A stretch of DNA of 64,000 nt, taken from Lentilitoribacter sp039986595 (GTDB taxonomy: Bacteria; Pseudomonadota; Alphaproteobacteria; Rhizobiales; Rhizobiaceae). The position numbers and the translations under genes were made by a program. This document shows, one piece after another, positions 34,485 through 43,589 of this stretch (the stretch's first letter is position 1; each line of letters begins with the position of its first letter). The notes beneath the pieces were generated by a model that saw only the letters and a program-made list of their open reading frames with translations, ran no database searches and had not been told where the DNA came from. The DNA is taken from contig JBDWQJ010000004.1 in the NCBI GenBank assembly GCA_039986595.1, positions 62,001 to 126,000 of the forward strand, read 5' to 3'.

Positions 34485-35639
34485 TTACGTGTTCAGTGAT
34501 CGGCGCGCCATCATATGCGCTCGGGGCTGATTAACTGCGTCCACACAGATCGCCGTATCGTCTTTAAAATAGGTAACGGTGAAACTGTTTTCTGACATAT
34601 CACCTTCAATTTCCAAGCGATCAAACCCTTGGGACAGACCTGCAATTTGTAACTTAACGTCATATTGATCAGACCAGAACCATGGCAAAGGGTTGTAACT
34701 CACCTCTTGTCCTAACATTGCTTGCGCAGCAATTTTACCCTGATCAATAGCGTTTTGAACACTCTCTAATCGGATATTGCGATCATATCTTTTCGAGAAA
34801 AATGACGCGCAATCACCAGCTGCATAAATATCAGAATCAGAGGTTTGCGACATGTCATTAACCGCAATCCCATTATCGATTTTAAGGCCCGCAGCTTGTG
34901 CAATACCAACCACGGGCGTGGCGCCTACGGACAATAAAACAATATCGCACGGCACTTTTGTTCCATCATCGAGAATGATTTTTTCAACTTTGCCATCGCC
35001 TTGAATGGCTTTTGTACCAGTACCAATATGGAATTTAACGCCGTGGCTTTCATGCAGCGATTGGAAATATGCTGACATTTCTTCGGGCATGACACGCGCG
35101 AGAACCCGCGGTGCTGCTTCAATGACAGTTACCTCATTACCCCGCCCTCGTAAGGAAGCTGTGACTTCCAACCCAATGTAACCAGCGCCAATGATGCCAA
35201 CTTTCATATCCGGCGTGATCGCGGCAGATAAGTGTCTAACATCATCAATTGTTCGCAAGGTGAAGACACCTTTTAAATCTGCACCTTCAAGGGGTATTTG
35301 ACGCGCAACCGTTCCCGTTGAAATCAGTAATTTATCATATTCAACCGTATCACCATTTGATAGTAAAATGCTTTTTTCAGCGCGATTAATGGATTTTGCT
35401 GCGATGCCAAATTGTGTTGTCACATTAAAATCATCGTAAAAATTATCAGCTTTAAGATACAAGCGATCTTCTTCAAGCTCTCCCTTTAAAAATGCTTTGG
35501 ATAAAGGTGGCCGCTGATAAGGTGGCTGGGTTTCGTCGCCGATTAAAACAATCGCATCTTCATACCCATTTTGGCGCAGCGTCTCTACAGCTTTTAAACC
35601 ACATTGACCCGCACCGATAATTACGATTGGTTTTGACAT
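34485..35639 (-). CDS. FAD-dependent NAD(P)H:ferredoxin reductase-like oxidoreductase
   Basis: The 384-residue flavoprotein has an N-terminal FAD fold (VIIGAGQCGLKAVETL), the PPYQRPPLSKAFLKGE segment typical of rhodocoxin/putidaredoxin reductases and BphA4, an NAD-binding fold (GIIGAGYIGLEVTASLRGRGNEVTVIEA) and the second FAD motif IYAAGDCASF. These enzymes reduce a small 2Fe-2S ferredoxin for a P450 or oxygenase. No ferredoxin, P450 or oxygenase gene is in the window. The protein ends soon after AVNQPRAHMMARR, about 20 residues shorter than many relatives, so the C-terminus may be trimmed. Confidence 0.88.
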   Translation of the reverse strand: MSKPIVIIGAGQCGLKAVETLRQNGYEDAIVLIGDETQPPYQRPPLSKAFLKGELEEDRLYLKADNFYDDFNVTTQFGIAAKSINRAEKSILLSNGDTVEYDKLLISTGTVARQIPLEGADLKGVFTLRTIDDVRHLSAAITPDMKVGIIGAGYIGLEVTASLRGRGNEVTVIEAAPRVLARVMPEEMSAYFQSLHESHGVKFHIGTGTKAIQGDGKVEKIILDDGTKVPCDIVLLSVGATPVVGIAQAAGLKIDNGIAVNDMSQTSDSDIYAAGDCASFFSKRYDRNIRLESVQNAIDQGKIAAQAMLGQEVSYNPLPWFWSDQYDVKLQIAGLSQGFDRLEIEGDMSENSFTVTYFKDDTAICVDAVNQPRAHMMARRSLNT

Positions 35640-35786
35640 ATAATCACCTGAATAGCATTTTTCTTAAACTCACAATTATTGATCTCTTGCATGCAAATCA
35701 ACCAGTAATGAATGAGAAACAAAATCCGGTTAGCTGCGTTACAAAAATAATACTCTAAATGACAAAGATCTAATCTTTATAATAAG

Positions 35787-35822
35787 ACAAAAAAATGGCT
35801 CCACATCAGCGGAGCCATTTTG
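35787..35822 (-). terminator. Terminator of the liv operon
   Basis: On the minus strand AAATGGCTCC (35820-35811) pairs with GGAGCCATTT (35802-35793) around an 8-base loop, followed by seven T residues. It lies just past the livM stop. Confidence 0.9.
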
Positions 35823-35842
35823 CATTCAATTACATATTACAA

Positions 35843-37159
35843 TTATTTGCGCGCCGTCTTTTCAGGTAACAACCCTCTTGGGCTGAACCTTAGGACAACA
35901 AGCAACAATAAGCCCATGGTAATTAAGCGCATAAAGGCTGCACTGTCTAACAAATGGAGTCGCAGTGCATTATCTTCTGCAAGTGGTGATGTAATCACTT
36001 CAAGCGCCCACAAACCAACAATCGGTGCTTCTGTCCAGAAGAACCACACCAAGAAGCCGCCTAAAACAGCACCCCAGTTATTGCCTGAACCACCAACGAT
36101 CACCATCACCCACACAAGGAATGTAAAGCGCAATGGCTGATAGCTTGACGGTGTTAATTGTCCATCAAGCGTTGTTAGCATTGCACCCGCAATACCGATG
36201 ATGATGGTACCAAGTACAAAAACTTGCAAATGGCGGCCCGTAACATCTTTACCCATCGCATTGGCTGAAACCTCATTGTCGCGTATCGCACGCATCATGC
36301 GGCCCCATGGCGAATTCAACGCGCGTTGTGCAAGCCAAATGCAAATCAACAAGACGATGGAAAACAAACCTGCGTAACACAGTTTCACAAAAACAGATGA
36401 GAACGTGACAACATCTGCACCCAAATTTGCAGCCAGGTTTTGGAACCATTCTGTCTTCTGTAGGTCAATCTCATAAGGAACGGGACGCGGGATACCAATG
36501 ACGTTTTTCACACCACGAGACATCCAATCTTCATTTTTTATGATGGCAACAATAATCTCGGAAATACCAAGTGTTGCAATCGCTAAATAATCGGATCTTA
36601 AACCAAGTGTAATTTTACCGATGAGCCAAGCTGCAATACCTGCAAAGGCGCCACCAACCAACCATGAGAACACAACAGGTAAACCAAACCCGCCGAGATA
36701 TCCCGTTCTTGCCGGTTCAACAGCTTCAACTGCAGCAGTACCTGGCACGAAGAAGTAGCGCGTAGCGAAATAGCCAACAACGATGATGGCTACGATCAAT
36801 GCAGATCGCATTTTTGTGTTCGGTAGCTTTTTATATGCAACAACCGCAAGTGCAATAGTGAGCGCTGCTATCCCGAAGGATAGAACAATCAAACCGCCAC
36901 CTGCGGAAATAGCTTCCGGAACCGCAGGCATCGATACAACAACGGCGGCCAATCCGCCAAGGGCTGCAAAGCCCATAATGCCAGCGTTAAAAAGACCAGC
37001 ATAGCCCCATTGTATATTTACACCTAAAGCCATGATCGCTGAGATGAGGCAAAGGTTTAATATCGAAAGCGATACGTTCCAGCTTTGGAAAAAGCCAACA
37101 ATGAGTAACATTCCTGCCATAATGGCAAAATAAGTGAGGGCACGAGCATCAATTGTCAT
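35843..37159 (-). CDS. livM: Branched-chain amino acid-type ABC transporter permease LivM
   Basis: The 438-residue membrane protein belongs to the LivM family, with about ten hydrophobic segments, the N-terminal GVNIQWGYAGLFNAGIMGF motif and the coupling region NSPWGRMMRAIRDNEVSANAMGKD. It is longer than the usual 300-430 residues because of an inserted hydrophobic part at about 65-150. Its ATG overlaps the livH stop by four bases. With LivH it forms the channel for the substrate delivered by the binding protein. Confidence 0.92.
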   Translation of the reverse strand: MTIDARALTYFAIMAGMLLIVGFFQSWNVSLSILNLCLISAIMALGVNIQWGYAGLFNAGIMGFAALGGLAAVVVSMPAVPEAISAGGGLIVLSFGIAALTIALAVVAYKKLPNTKMRSALIVAIIVVGYFATRYFFVPGTAAVEAVEPARTGYLGGFGLPVVFSWLVGGAFAGIAAWLIGKITLGLRSDYLAIATLGISEIIVAIIKNEDWMSRGVKNVIGIPRPVPYEIDLQKTEWFQNLAANLGADVVTFSSVFVKLCYAGLFSIVLLICIWLAQRALNSPWGRMMRAIRDNEVSANAMGKDVTGRHLQVFVLGTIIIGIAGAMLTTLDGQLTPSSYQPLRFTFLVWVMVIVGGSGNNWGAVLGGFLVWFFWTEAPIVGLWALEVITSPLAEDNALRLHLLDSAAFMRLITMGLLLLVVLRFSPRGLLPEKTARK

Positions 37160-38166
37160 ACTGATTTCCCCTTAAATAAACCTGTTGGCATGAAGATTAG
37201 AACGATCACCAAGATCAAGAAGCTCACCGCGAATTTGTAGTTTGTCGCAAAGAGCTGCAACAATTCTGTCGGCGCCATGTCTTCTGGAAGAAGATAGGCA
37301 AAGAACTTTTTATAAGCGTAAGTCATCATAATTTCAGAAAAGGCCACGATAAATCCACCGCCGATAGCGCCAAATGGATTACCCAACCCACCCAAAATAG
37401 CTGCAGCAAAGAATGGCAGCAAAAGCTGGTCATAGGTAAAGGGTCTGAAGCTTTTATCCAACCCATATAAAACACCTGCAAGTGTCGCCAACGCAGCGGC
37501 CAATATCCATGTGACGCGAACAACGCGTTCTGGGTTGATACCCGAAAGCAAAGCCAAATCTTCATTATCTGAATATGCACGCATGGATTTACCCGTACGT
37601 GTCTTATTTAAGAACCAGAATAATGCGATGACCACAATAACGGCTGCAAACAGAGCAATTCCCTGACTGGTTTTGATCGCAAGACCTTCGTTTAGTCCAG
37701 TCATTTCCTTAAATTCACGCGCTCTAATGATAAAACGTTCACCATCACTAAACTGCTGATCATTTGGGCCGATAATGAAACGAACCAAACCACCCGTGAC
37801 AAACATCATCCCAACAGATGCAATCACCAAAATAACCGGAGATGACTTCGCATTGCGATAGAATTTGTATACTGCTTTATCTGTTAGCAAAACAAATAGG
37901 ATGCAGAGCACGATCGCAAAAGGGAGCGCTAATAATGCTGTTGGCAATGGGCCAAAGCTTATTCCAAGTGACTGGAACCACCATGTGATGAGAACACAGC
38001 ACATCGTACCAAAAGCCATTGTTGAGCCATGTGCAAAGTTTGAAAATCTCAAAATGCCGTAAATCAGTGTGACACCCAAAGCACCCAGTGCAAGCTGTGA
38101 GCCATATGCAAGCGCAGGAACCACAACGAAGTTACTAAAGAGAACAAGTGCGTTTAAAATATCCAT
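37156..38166 (-). CDS. livH: Branched-chain amino acid-type ABC transporter permease LivH
   Basis: The 336-residue membrane protein has the LivH signature at its N-terminus (GALGVTLIYGILRFSNFAHGSTMAFG) and RTGKSMRAYSDNEDLALLSGINPERV as the ATPase contact loop. The C-terminal helices include LLLPFFAAAILGGLGNPFGAIGGG. It lies between livF and livM with four bases between it and livF. The substrate class is amino acids or amides by family; the exact ligand is not readable. Confidence 0.92.
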   Translation of the reverse strand: MDILNALVLFSNFVVVPALAYGSQLALGALGVTLIYGILRFSNFAHGSTMAFGTMCCVLITWWFQSLGISFGPLPTALLALPFAIVLCILFVLLTDKAVYKFYRNAKSSPVILVIASVGMMFVTGGLVRFIIGPNDQQFSDGERFIIRAREFKEMTGLNEGLAIKTSQGIALFAAVIVVIALFWFLNKTRTGKSMRAYSDNEDLALLSGINPERVVRVTWILAAALATLAGVLYGLDKSFRPFTYDQLLLPFFAAAILGGLGNPFGAIGGGFIVAFSEIMMTYAYKKFFAYLLPEDMAPTELLQLFATNYKFAVSFLILVIVLIFMPTGLFKGKSV

Positions 38167-38169
38167 TGC

Positions 38170-38874
38170 CTAGCCCCCCAAGAAACTTCTGCGGACATCA
38201 GGATTGGCAAGCAGCGCTTCACCTGTATCTGTAAATCTGTTTGCACCTTGCACTAGAACATACCCCTTATCGGCGATGTTTAATGCCTGGCGTGCGTTTT
38301 GCTCAACCATCAAAATTGAAATTCCAGTTTTGGCAACCTCAATAATACGGTCGAACAATTCGTCCATCACAATGGGAGATACACCCGCGGTTGGCTCATC
38401 AAGCATCAAAAGTTTCGGCTGGGTCATCAAAGCACGACCAACAGCAACTTGCTGACGTTGGCCACCGGATAATTCACCCGCTGGCTGCAATCGCTTTTCT
38501 TTCAAAATCGGGAAAAGATCGTAGATCTGAGCGACGGTTTGGAAAATATCATCGTCACGCAGAAATGCACCCATTTCCAAATTTTCTTCAACGCTCATAG
38601 ATGGAAACACATTGTTGGTTTGCGGTACAAACGCCATACCTTGCGCAACGCGCGCTTGTGGTGTCAGACCCGTGATATCTTCACCATCTAACATGATGCG
38701 ACCCAATCGCAGATGTAGCATTCCAAATACAGCTTTCATCGCAGTTGATTTGCCTGCACCGTTTGGTCCAACGATGACCGTGATTTCACCTTTTTCAGCC
38801 TTGATCTCGCAATCATGGAGAATATCGGCACCACCGTAACCACCCGTCATATTTTCAGCAGATAAAAAACTCAT
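38170..38874 (-). CDS. livF: Branched-chain amino acid-type ABC transporter ATPase LivF
   Basis: The 234-residue ATPase has Walker A GPNGAGKST, the signature LSGGQRQQ and Walker B LLMLDEPTAGV. Its short length and the GMAFVPQTNNVFPSMSVEENL stretch are typical of LivF as against the longer LivG. Its ATG shares one base with the livG stop (TAATG). Confidence 0.93.
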   Translation of the reverse strand: MSFLSAENMTGGYGGADILHDCEIKAEKGEITVIVGPNGAGKSTAMKAVFGMLHLRLGRIMLDGEDITGLTPQARVAQGMAFVPQTNNVFPSMSVEENLEMGAFLRDDDIFQTVAQIYDLFPILKEKRLQPAGELSGGQRQQVAVGRALMTQPKLLMLDEPTAGVSPIVMDELFDRIIEVAKTGISILMVEQNARQALNIADKGYVLVQGANRFTDTGEALLANPDVRRSFLGG

Positions 38875-39698
38875 TATTCTGCCTCGCTATTTGACTGTGA
38901 TTGATCGGCAGATTGCACTTCATGAGCTTTAGGTTTGTTTTTAAGACCCGTACCCAAATAGGCTTCAATAACTTGCTCGTTGGATTTGACCTCTTCGGCA
39001 GTACCTTGCGCAAGCACCGCACCTTCAGCCATACAGATAACCGGGTTGCATAAGCGTGTAATAAAATCCATATCGTGCTCGATCATACAAAACGTATAAC
39101 CGCGTTCTTTATTTAAACGTAAGATCGCATCACCAATTGTGTTTAAAAGTGTGCGGTTAACCCCCGCACCGACTTCATCAAGGAACACAATTTTTGCATC
39201 GACCATCATAGTGCGGCCAAGCTCAAGTAATTTCTTTTGTCCGCCAGATAAGTTTCCGGCAAGTTCGTCAGCGACATGTGAGATTTCTAAAAACTCAATC
39301 ACTTCGTCGGCTTTTTTACGAACCGCAATTTCTTCTTCAGCAACCTTCTTTGGAGAGAACCAAGCATCCCAAATTTTTTCGCCAGATTGATTTGGCGGCA
39401 CCATCATCAAGTTCTCGCGGACCGTCATGGTTGAAAATTCATGTGCGATTTGGAAAGTTCTGAGCATCCCGCGATGAAATAATTCATGCGGCGCTAGCCC
39501 GGTTACATCCTCACCATCGAGCAACACACGACCAGTTGTGGGTTTGTGCACTCCGGCGATGACATTAAATAAGGTTGTTTTACCAGCACCATTTGGGCCG
39601 ATCAAACCTGTTATCGAACCAGTTTCAATCTTCAGCGACGCGTTATCAACCGCGCGAAGACCTCCGAACTGTTTCGATAGATTTTCTACAATAATCAT
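38874..39698 (-). CDS. livG: Branched-chain amino acid-type ABC transporter ATPase LivG
   Basis: The 274-residue ATPase has Walker A GPNGAGKTT, the signature LSGGQKKL and Walker B IVFLDEVGAGV. In the last motif the usual Pro of DEP is a Val, as also happens in other LivG proteins. The C-terminal 25 residues are polar and non-conserved (ending SADQSQSNSEAE). The ATG at 39698 gives the conserved MIIVENLSKQFGG; the ribosome site is weak, suggesting low initiation after the upstream hairpin. Confidence 0.92.
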   Translation of the reverse strand: MIIVENLSKQFGGLRAVDNASLKIETGSITGLIGPNGAGKTTLFNVIAGVHKPTTGRVLLDGEDVTGLAPHELFHRGMLRTFQIAHEFSTMTVRENLMMVPPNQSGEKIWDAWFSPKKVAEEEIAVRKKADEVIEFLEISHVADELAGNLSGGQKKLLELGRTMMVDAKIVFLDEVGAGVNRTLLNTIGDAILRLNKERGYTFCMIEHDMDFITRLCNPVICMAEGAVLAQGTAEEVKSNEQVIEAYLGTGLKNKPKAHEVQSADQSQSNSEAE

Positions 39699-39724
39699 AT
39701 AAACACTTGTCAAGAATGCGATGA

Positions 39725-39760
39725 AGCCCAGCTGATAAACATACTGCTACCAACTGGGCT
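39725..39760 (-). other. Hairpin between binding-protein gene and livG
   Basis: AGCCCAG (39725-39731) and CTGGGCT (39754-39760) form a 7-bp stem around a 22-base loop in the 85-base gap after the binding-protein stop. There is no T-run, so partial termination or protection of the upstream mRNA is more likely than full termination. Confidence 0.6.
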
Positions 39761-39783
39761 CCATCTAATTTTACACGTATGGC

Positions 39784-40977
39784 TTAACGGTAGCCAACAG
39801 TTGAAAGAGCTTCGTCTTTGATCTCGATCTCGCGGTAGTTACCAGCGGATTCGCCAGGTCCGATTAGTTCAACGTTGGAAGCTCCAACATAATCGATTTC
39901 ACCACCATTTGCCAAAATCTCAAGCGCTTTACCAAGTTCGCCTGGAAGGATTTTTTCACCCGGTGCATTTGCAACGTCGAAGACTTTGTCTTTATAAGCT
40001 GCTGGATCTGATGAATCAGCGGCTTGCATTGCAAGCATGATTAGCGCAGCAGCATCATATGATTCAGCTGCAAATGGGCTTGTTGCATCAAATGCATCGC
40101 CGACCATTTCAACAAGTTTACCAGCACCTGGGCTATCTGTACCTGGAGCCTGACCAAATGAACCATTTAGGTCTGAACCAATTGCTTTTGGCAATGCGTC
40201 ACCAACCATGCCATCTGGCAATACAAACGTGTCAAAAGCACCTGTGTCCAATGAACCTTGGATAATGCCCTTGCCACCTTGATCAAGATAACCAGCAACA
40301 ACAAGAACGTCACCACCAGCAGCAGCAAGTGCGCCAACCTCAGCAGCATAATCTGCTTTACCATCTTCGTGTGCTGTGTTGATTGTAACTGTACCGCCAG
40401 CTGCTGTATATGCAGTTGCAAACGCATCAGCCAAGCCTTTACCATAATCATTGTTTGTGTATGTCAAAGCAACAGATTTGAAACCGCGACCCAAGATGAT
40501 GTCTGACATGACAACGCCTTGACGTGCATCAGAAGGAGCTGTGCGGAAGAACAAGCCATTGTCTTCAGCCGTTGACAGACCAGGAGATGTTGCAGATGGT
40601 GAAATCATCACCATGCCATTTGGCACAGCAACATTTGTCAAAGCAGCACCAGTTACACCTGAACAATCACCGCCAACAACGCCAGCAACACCTTCAGAAG
40701 TTACGAGTGTTTCCATAGCAGTTGTTGCAGCAGCAGCATCAACACATGTTGTGTCTGCACGCACAGCTTCAACAGCCTTACCGCCCAATAGTTTGCCAGA
40801 TTCGCTTACTTCTTTAATTGCAAGTTCAGCGCCTGGTGCCATGTTCGCAACCAAGCTCTCAATTGGGCCGGTAAAACCAAGGAATACGCCAATTTTAACT
40901 GGACCGTGACCCGCACCAAGTACAGGTGATGCCAACAAAGCTACTGAAGCAGCTGTTGCAAGTAGTAGTTTTTTCAT
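39784..40977 (-). CDS. Periplasmic binding protein of the Liv-type transporter
   Basis: The 397-residue protein has a signal peptide (MKKLLLATAASVALLASPVLGAG) and the Peripla_BP_6 type I fold used for amino acids, amides and urea. It shows VKIGVFLGFTGPIESL at the start and GVVGGDCSGVTGAALTNVAVPNGM. Two cysteines (DTTCVD and GGDCSG) probably form the disulfide seen in LivJ/K. The ATG at 40977 follows AGGGAGACA. It is the first gene of the operon. The ligand is not certain. Confidence 0.9.
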   Translation of the reverse strand: MKKLLLATAASVALLASPVLGAGHGPVKIGVFLGFTGPIESLVANMAPGAELAIKEVSESGKLLGGKAVEAVRADTTCVDAAAATTAMETLVTSEGVAGVVGGDCSGVTGAALTNVAVPNGMVMISPSATSPGLSTAEDNGLFFRTAPSDARQGVVMSDIILGRGFKSVALTYTNNDYGKGLADAFATAYTAAGGTVTINTAHEDGKADYAAEVGALAAAGGDVLVVAGYLDQGGKGIIQGSLDTGAFDTFVLPDGMVGDALPKAIGSDLNGSFGQAPGTDSPGAGKLVEMVGDAFDATSPFAAESYDAAALIMLAMQAADSSDPAAYKDKVFDVANAPGEKILPGELGKALEILANGGEIDYVGASNVELIGPGESAGNYREIEIKDEALSTVGYR

Positions 40978-41384
40978 AAATGTCTCCCTTTGAAAAACTA
41001 TTAAGGCAGCTGGATTTTCCATGTCTACCTTCCTGACAAGAAAGCTAGACAAGATTTTATCGTTTGACTAGTGGGATTCGTGGCAAAGGGTTAACTTTCA
41101 TAAGAAAAACCATTTTTTTTGCTAATCCTTGATTTCGAATGAGGAAGAAATTTTAAATTCTTTCAAAAAGAGAGTAAAATTACCCTCATTATTTTATCAA
41201 ACCAACAATCTTCCAGCGACCGCCATGACAAGTAAGTCGCGATCTGATTTTATGACCGACAAGACCTCAATACATTCTTAGCGTTTATTGCAATTTTAAA
41301 CTGATTAATATAAAACTCCGAGAAATATCATCCGGCAGCCGTAAACGTGCTGGTAGCGTTTCAAACAAAGTATGCGGGTACATT
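40978..41384. promoter_or_regulatory. Divergent control region of the liv operon and the Lrp-type gene
   Basis: These 407 bases separate two divergent units and are AT-rich. An 18-bp near-perfect palindrome (GAGAGTAA, two bases, TTACCCTC; 41170-41187) lies in the middle and could be the binding site of the adjacent Lrp-type regulator. A weak TTGCAA...TATAAA pair near 41288-41314 might serve the Lrp gene. No RNA gene or small ORF is convincing. Confidence 0.4.
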
Positions 41385-41843
41385 GTGCAATTCGATAATA
41401 TAGATCTAAAAATTCTAGCGGCTTTACAGGAAGATGGAGCTCGCAAAGAGGACGCGCTTGCGGAACTCACAGGATTAACGACAGATGAATTGCTAAAACG
41501 GCGCGAGAAGCTGGAAGCAAATGGTATCATTGAAGGATACAGCGCTTTTGTCAGCAGAGCGAAAACTGGATTTGATATCTTCGCGTTTGTTCATATTAAT
41601 CTCAATGATCATGAAAGGTCAGCAGCTGAAAAGTTCGGTCAATTTTTGAAGAATTCACCTTACGTTTTGGAAGCTCATGCGATGACAGAAGACATGGATT
41701 TTTTGGCCAAAGTTGTTGTGTCCAGCCTTGAAGAATTATCGATGGTTATCAGTGATCATCTAGAAGCGCAGAACGGGGTTAAATCCGCGCGTGCGCTCAT
41801 TTCACTTGAAACAATAAAAGAGACAACAACTCTTCCATTTTAA
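41385..41843 (+). CDS. Lrp/AsnC-family transcriptional regulator
   Basis: The 152-residue protein has an N-terminal helix-turn-helix (IDLKILAALQEDGARKEDALAELTGLTTDELLKRREKLEANGII) and a C-terminal RAM ligand-sensing domain (FAFVHINLNDHE to about residue 145, with MTEDMDFLAKVVV). Lrp/AsnC proteins sense amino acids. The divergent position next to a branched-chain-type importer makes that operon the likely target. The helix-turn-helix has an atypical Ala/Glu-rich first helix. It ends nine bases from the convergent rpe gene. Confidence 0.85.
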   Translation: MQFDNIDLKILAALQEDGARKEDALAELTGLTTDELLKRREKLEANGIIEGYSAFVSRAKTGFDIFAFVHINLNDHERSAAEKFGQFLKNSPYVLEAHAMTEDMDFLAKVVVSSLEELSMVISDHLEAQNGVKSARALISLETIKETTTLPF

Positions 41844-41852
41844 CTGAGCAGT

Positions 41853-42518
41853 TTAAATTGCAGCTTTTCGTATTGCAGCAATATTATCTCGGTAGTGGCT
41901 TTCACTACCACCTTTAAATACAGCAGATCCCGCAACCAAAACATTAGCGCCCGCCTTCACCAATTGAGGCGTTGTTTTAGGTGACACGCCACCATCGATT
42001 TCAATATCTATTGGTCGGTCACCAATCATGGCCTTCACACGCGCAACTTTATCAACCATTGCTTCAATAAATGCCTGACCGCCAAATCCGGGGTTCACTG
42101 TCATTATTAAAACAAGATCAAGGCGGTCCAATACATATTCAATCACGCTTTCAGGTGTAGATGGGTTTAACGAAACGCCAGCTTTTTTACCCAAAGCTCG
42201 AATGGCTTGAAGTGAACGATCTAAGTGTTTTGTCGCCTCAGCATGCACTGTGATGATATCGCATCCAGCATCAGCAAATGCTTCTAAAAACGGATCGCAC
42301 GGCTCAATCATTAGGTGGCAATCGAAAATCTTATCTGTCCGATCGCGAACTGCTTTTATGATGGGTGGGCCAAATGTGATATTGGGAACAAAATGCCCGT
42401 CCATGACGTCTAAGTGGATCCAGTCCGCCCCAGCATCAACAACACTTTGGATCTCATCACCCAATTTAGAAAAATCAGCAGATAAAACAGACGGTGCAAT
42501 TATAACATCAGAACCCAT
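41853..42518 (-). CDS. rpe: Ribulose-phosphate 3-epimerase
   Basis: The 221-residue TIM-barrel enzyme interconverts ribulose-5-phosphate and xylulose-5-phosphate in the pentose phosphate pathway. Motifs are IAPSVLSADFSKLG, DWIHLDVMDGHFVPNITFGP, the metal-binding His in CHLMIEP, MTVNPGFGGQ and EIDGGVS. GGGAGAAACC precedes the ATG. It is not in an operon with its neighbours. Confidence 0.95.
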   Translation of the reverse strand: MGSDVIIAPSVLSADFSKLGDEIQSVVDAGADWIHLDVMDGHFVPNITFGPPIIKAVRDRTDKIFDCHLMIEPCDPFLEAFADAGCDIITVHAEATKHLDRSLQAIRALGKKAGVSLNPSTPESVIEYVLDRLDLVLIMTVNPGFGGQAFIEAMVDKVARVKAMIGDRPIDIEIDGGVSPKTTPQLVKAGANVLVAGSAVFKGGSESHYRDNIAAIRKAAI

Positions 42519-42612
42519 AAGGTTTCTCCCATAATACGGTATTTAATAGGCGGTTACGTTGTTGTTTGAGCTACGTCAAGCGCATCTCTTGTTTGTCCGA
42601 AAATATTTCTTA

Positions 42613-42690
42613 TTGCGAATTATTCGCAACTAGCTTGACGTTTAATAAAAATTAGTAGATACCTAGTTGCGAATTAATCGCAACTAGGAG
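42613..42690 (+). promoter_or_regulatory. sit promoter flanked by two palindromic operators
   Basis: A perfect 17-bp palindrome TTGCGAATTATTCGCAA lies at 42613-42629. A second near-identical one, TTGCGAATTAATCGCAA, lies at 42667-42683, with outer arms CTAG/CTAG extending it. Between them are TTGACG (42635-42640) and, 17 bases later, GATACC (42658-42663), a plausible promoter. A ribosome site AGGAG follows the second box. The shape and target gene fit a Fur-superfamily (Mur/Fur-type) metal repressor. Confidence 0.75.
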
Positions 42691-42701
42691 ATAATGCGAA
42701 C

Positions 42702-43589
42702 ATGAAGTCTATGATCATTGCTATACTTATGAGTATTACCGCCATTGGGGCCGCATCTGCGGACACCTTGAAAGTGGTAACTACATTTACCGTTTTTGCT
42801 GACATGGCAAAGAACGTCGTGAAAGACCGTGCCGAAGTTGTTTCAATTACTCGGCCTGGTGCAGAAATTCATAATTACCAGCCAACGCCTGGCGATATTC
42901 GTCGAGCACAAGGTGCAGATCTTATTTTGTGGAACGGGTTGAACTTAGAGCTCTGGTTCGAAAAATTCTTTGAAAACTTGTCTGATGTCCCTGGCATCTT
43001 GCTAACCGAAGGCATTGAGCCAATGAGCATTGGTGAAGGCCCTTACAATGGCAAGCCAAATCCACATGCATGGATGTCACCTGAGAACGGCGTGATTTAC
43101 GTGCAGAATATGGCAAAGGCATTCGGCAAATATGATCCTGATAATGCAGAATTCTATAATGCAAACGCAGAAACATATATCGAAGAATTGCGTGCGATTT
43201 CCGCCCCGATTAAAGCCTCAATTGATGCTATTGATGAGAACAGTCGATGGCTTGTGACAAGCGAAGGTGCTTTTAGTTATCTTGCACGAGATTTTGGTCT
43301 ACAGGAACTCTTTATCTGGCCAATTAATGCCGATCAACAAGGGACTCCTCAACAAGTACGCAAGGTTATTGATACGGTTCGCGAATTTAATATCCCTGCT
43401 GTTTTCTCAGAAAGCACCGTTTCGGCAAACCCAGCCCAAACAATTGCAAATGAAACTGATGCTATTTATGGCGGTGTTTTATATGTAGATTCACTGAGTG
43501 AAGCAGATGGGCCAGTGCCGACATATATCGACCTGCTTAAAGTCACGGTTGATACAATTGCAGAAGGTTTATCTAAAGGTAATGAATAA
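42702..43589 (+). CDS. sitA: Manganese/iron ABC transporter binding protein SitA
   Basis: The 295-residue cluster A-I periplasmic protein has a signal peptide (cleavage about residue 20, ASA-DT). The four metal ligands of the family are His57, His122, Glu237 and Asp263. That His-His-Glu-Asp set is typical of Mn/Fe binding proteins (SitA, MntC, PsaA), whereas zinc-type ZnuA proteins use histidines and carry a His-rich loop, which is absent here. It heads the sitABCD operon behind two palindromic operators. Its stop overlaps sitB by eight bases. Confidence 0.93.
   Translation: MKSMIIAILMSITAIGAASADTLKVVTTFTVFADMAKNVVKDRAEVVSITRPGAEIHNYQPTPGDIRRAQGADLILWNGLNLELWFEKFFENLSDVPGILLTEGIEPMSIGEGPYNGKPNPHAWMSPENGVIYVQNMAKAFGKYDPDNAEFYNANAETYIEELRAISAPIKASIDAIDENSRWLVTSEGAFSYLARDFGLQELFIWPINADQQGTPQQVRKVIDTVREFNIPAVFSESTVSANPAQTIANETDAIYGGVLYVDSLSEADGPVPTYIDLLKVTVDTIAEGLSKGNE

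Noticed and set aside
34485..34500. Frameshift at the end of the ferredoxin-reductase-like gene
   Set aside because: The missing C-terminal 20 residues were not found in the other frames before rsmE, so simple length variation is more likely.
41285..41530. 81-codon minus-strand open frame overlapping the Lrp-type gene
   Set aside because: It is Ser/Arg-rich antisense sequence without a ribosome site and covers the helix-turn-helix of a clear regulator.
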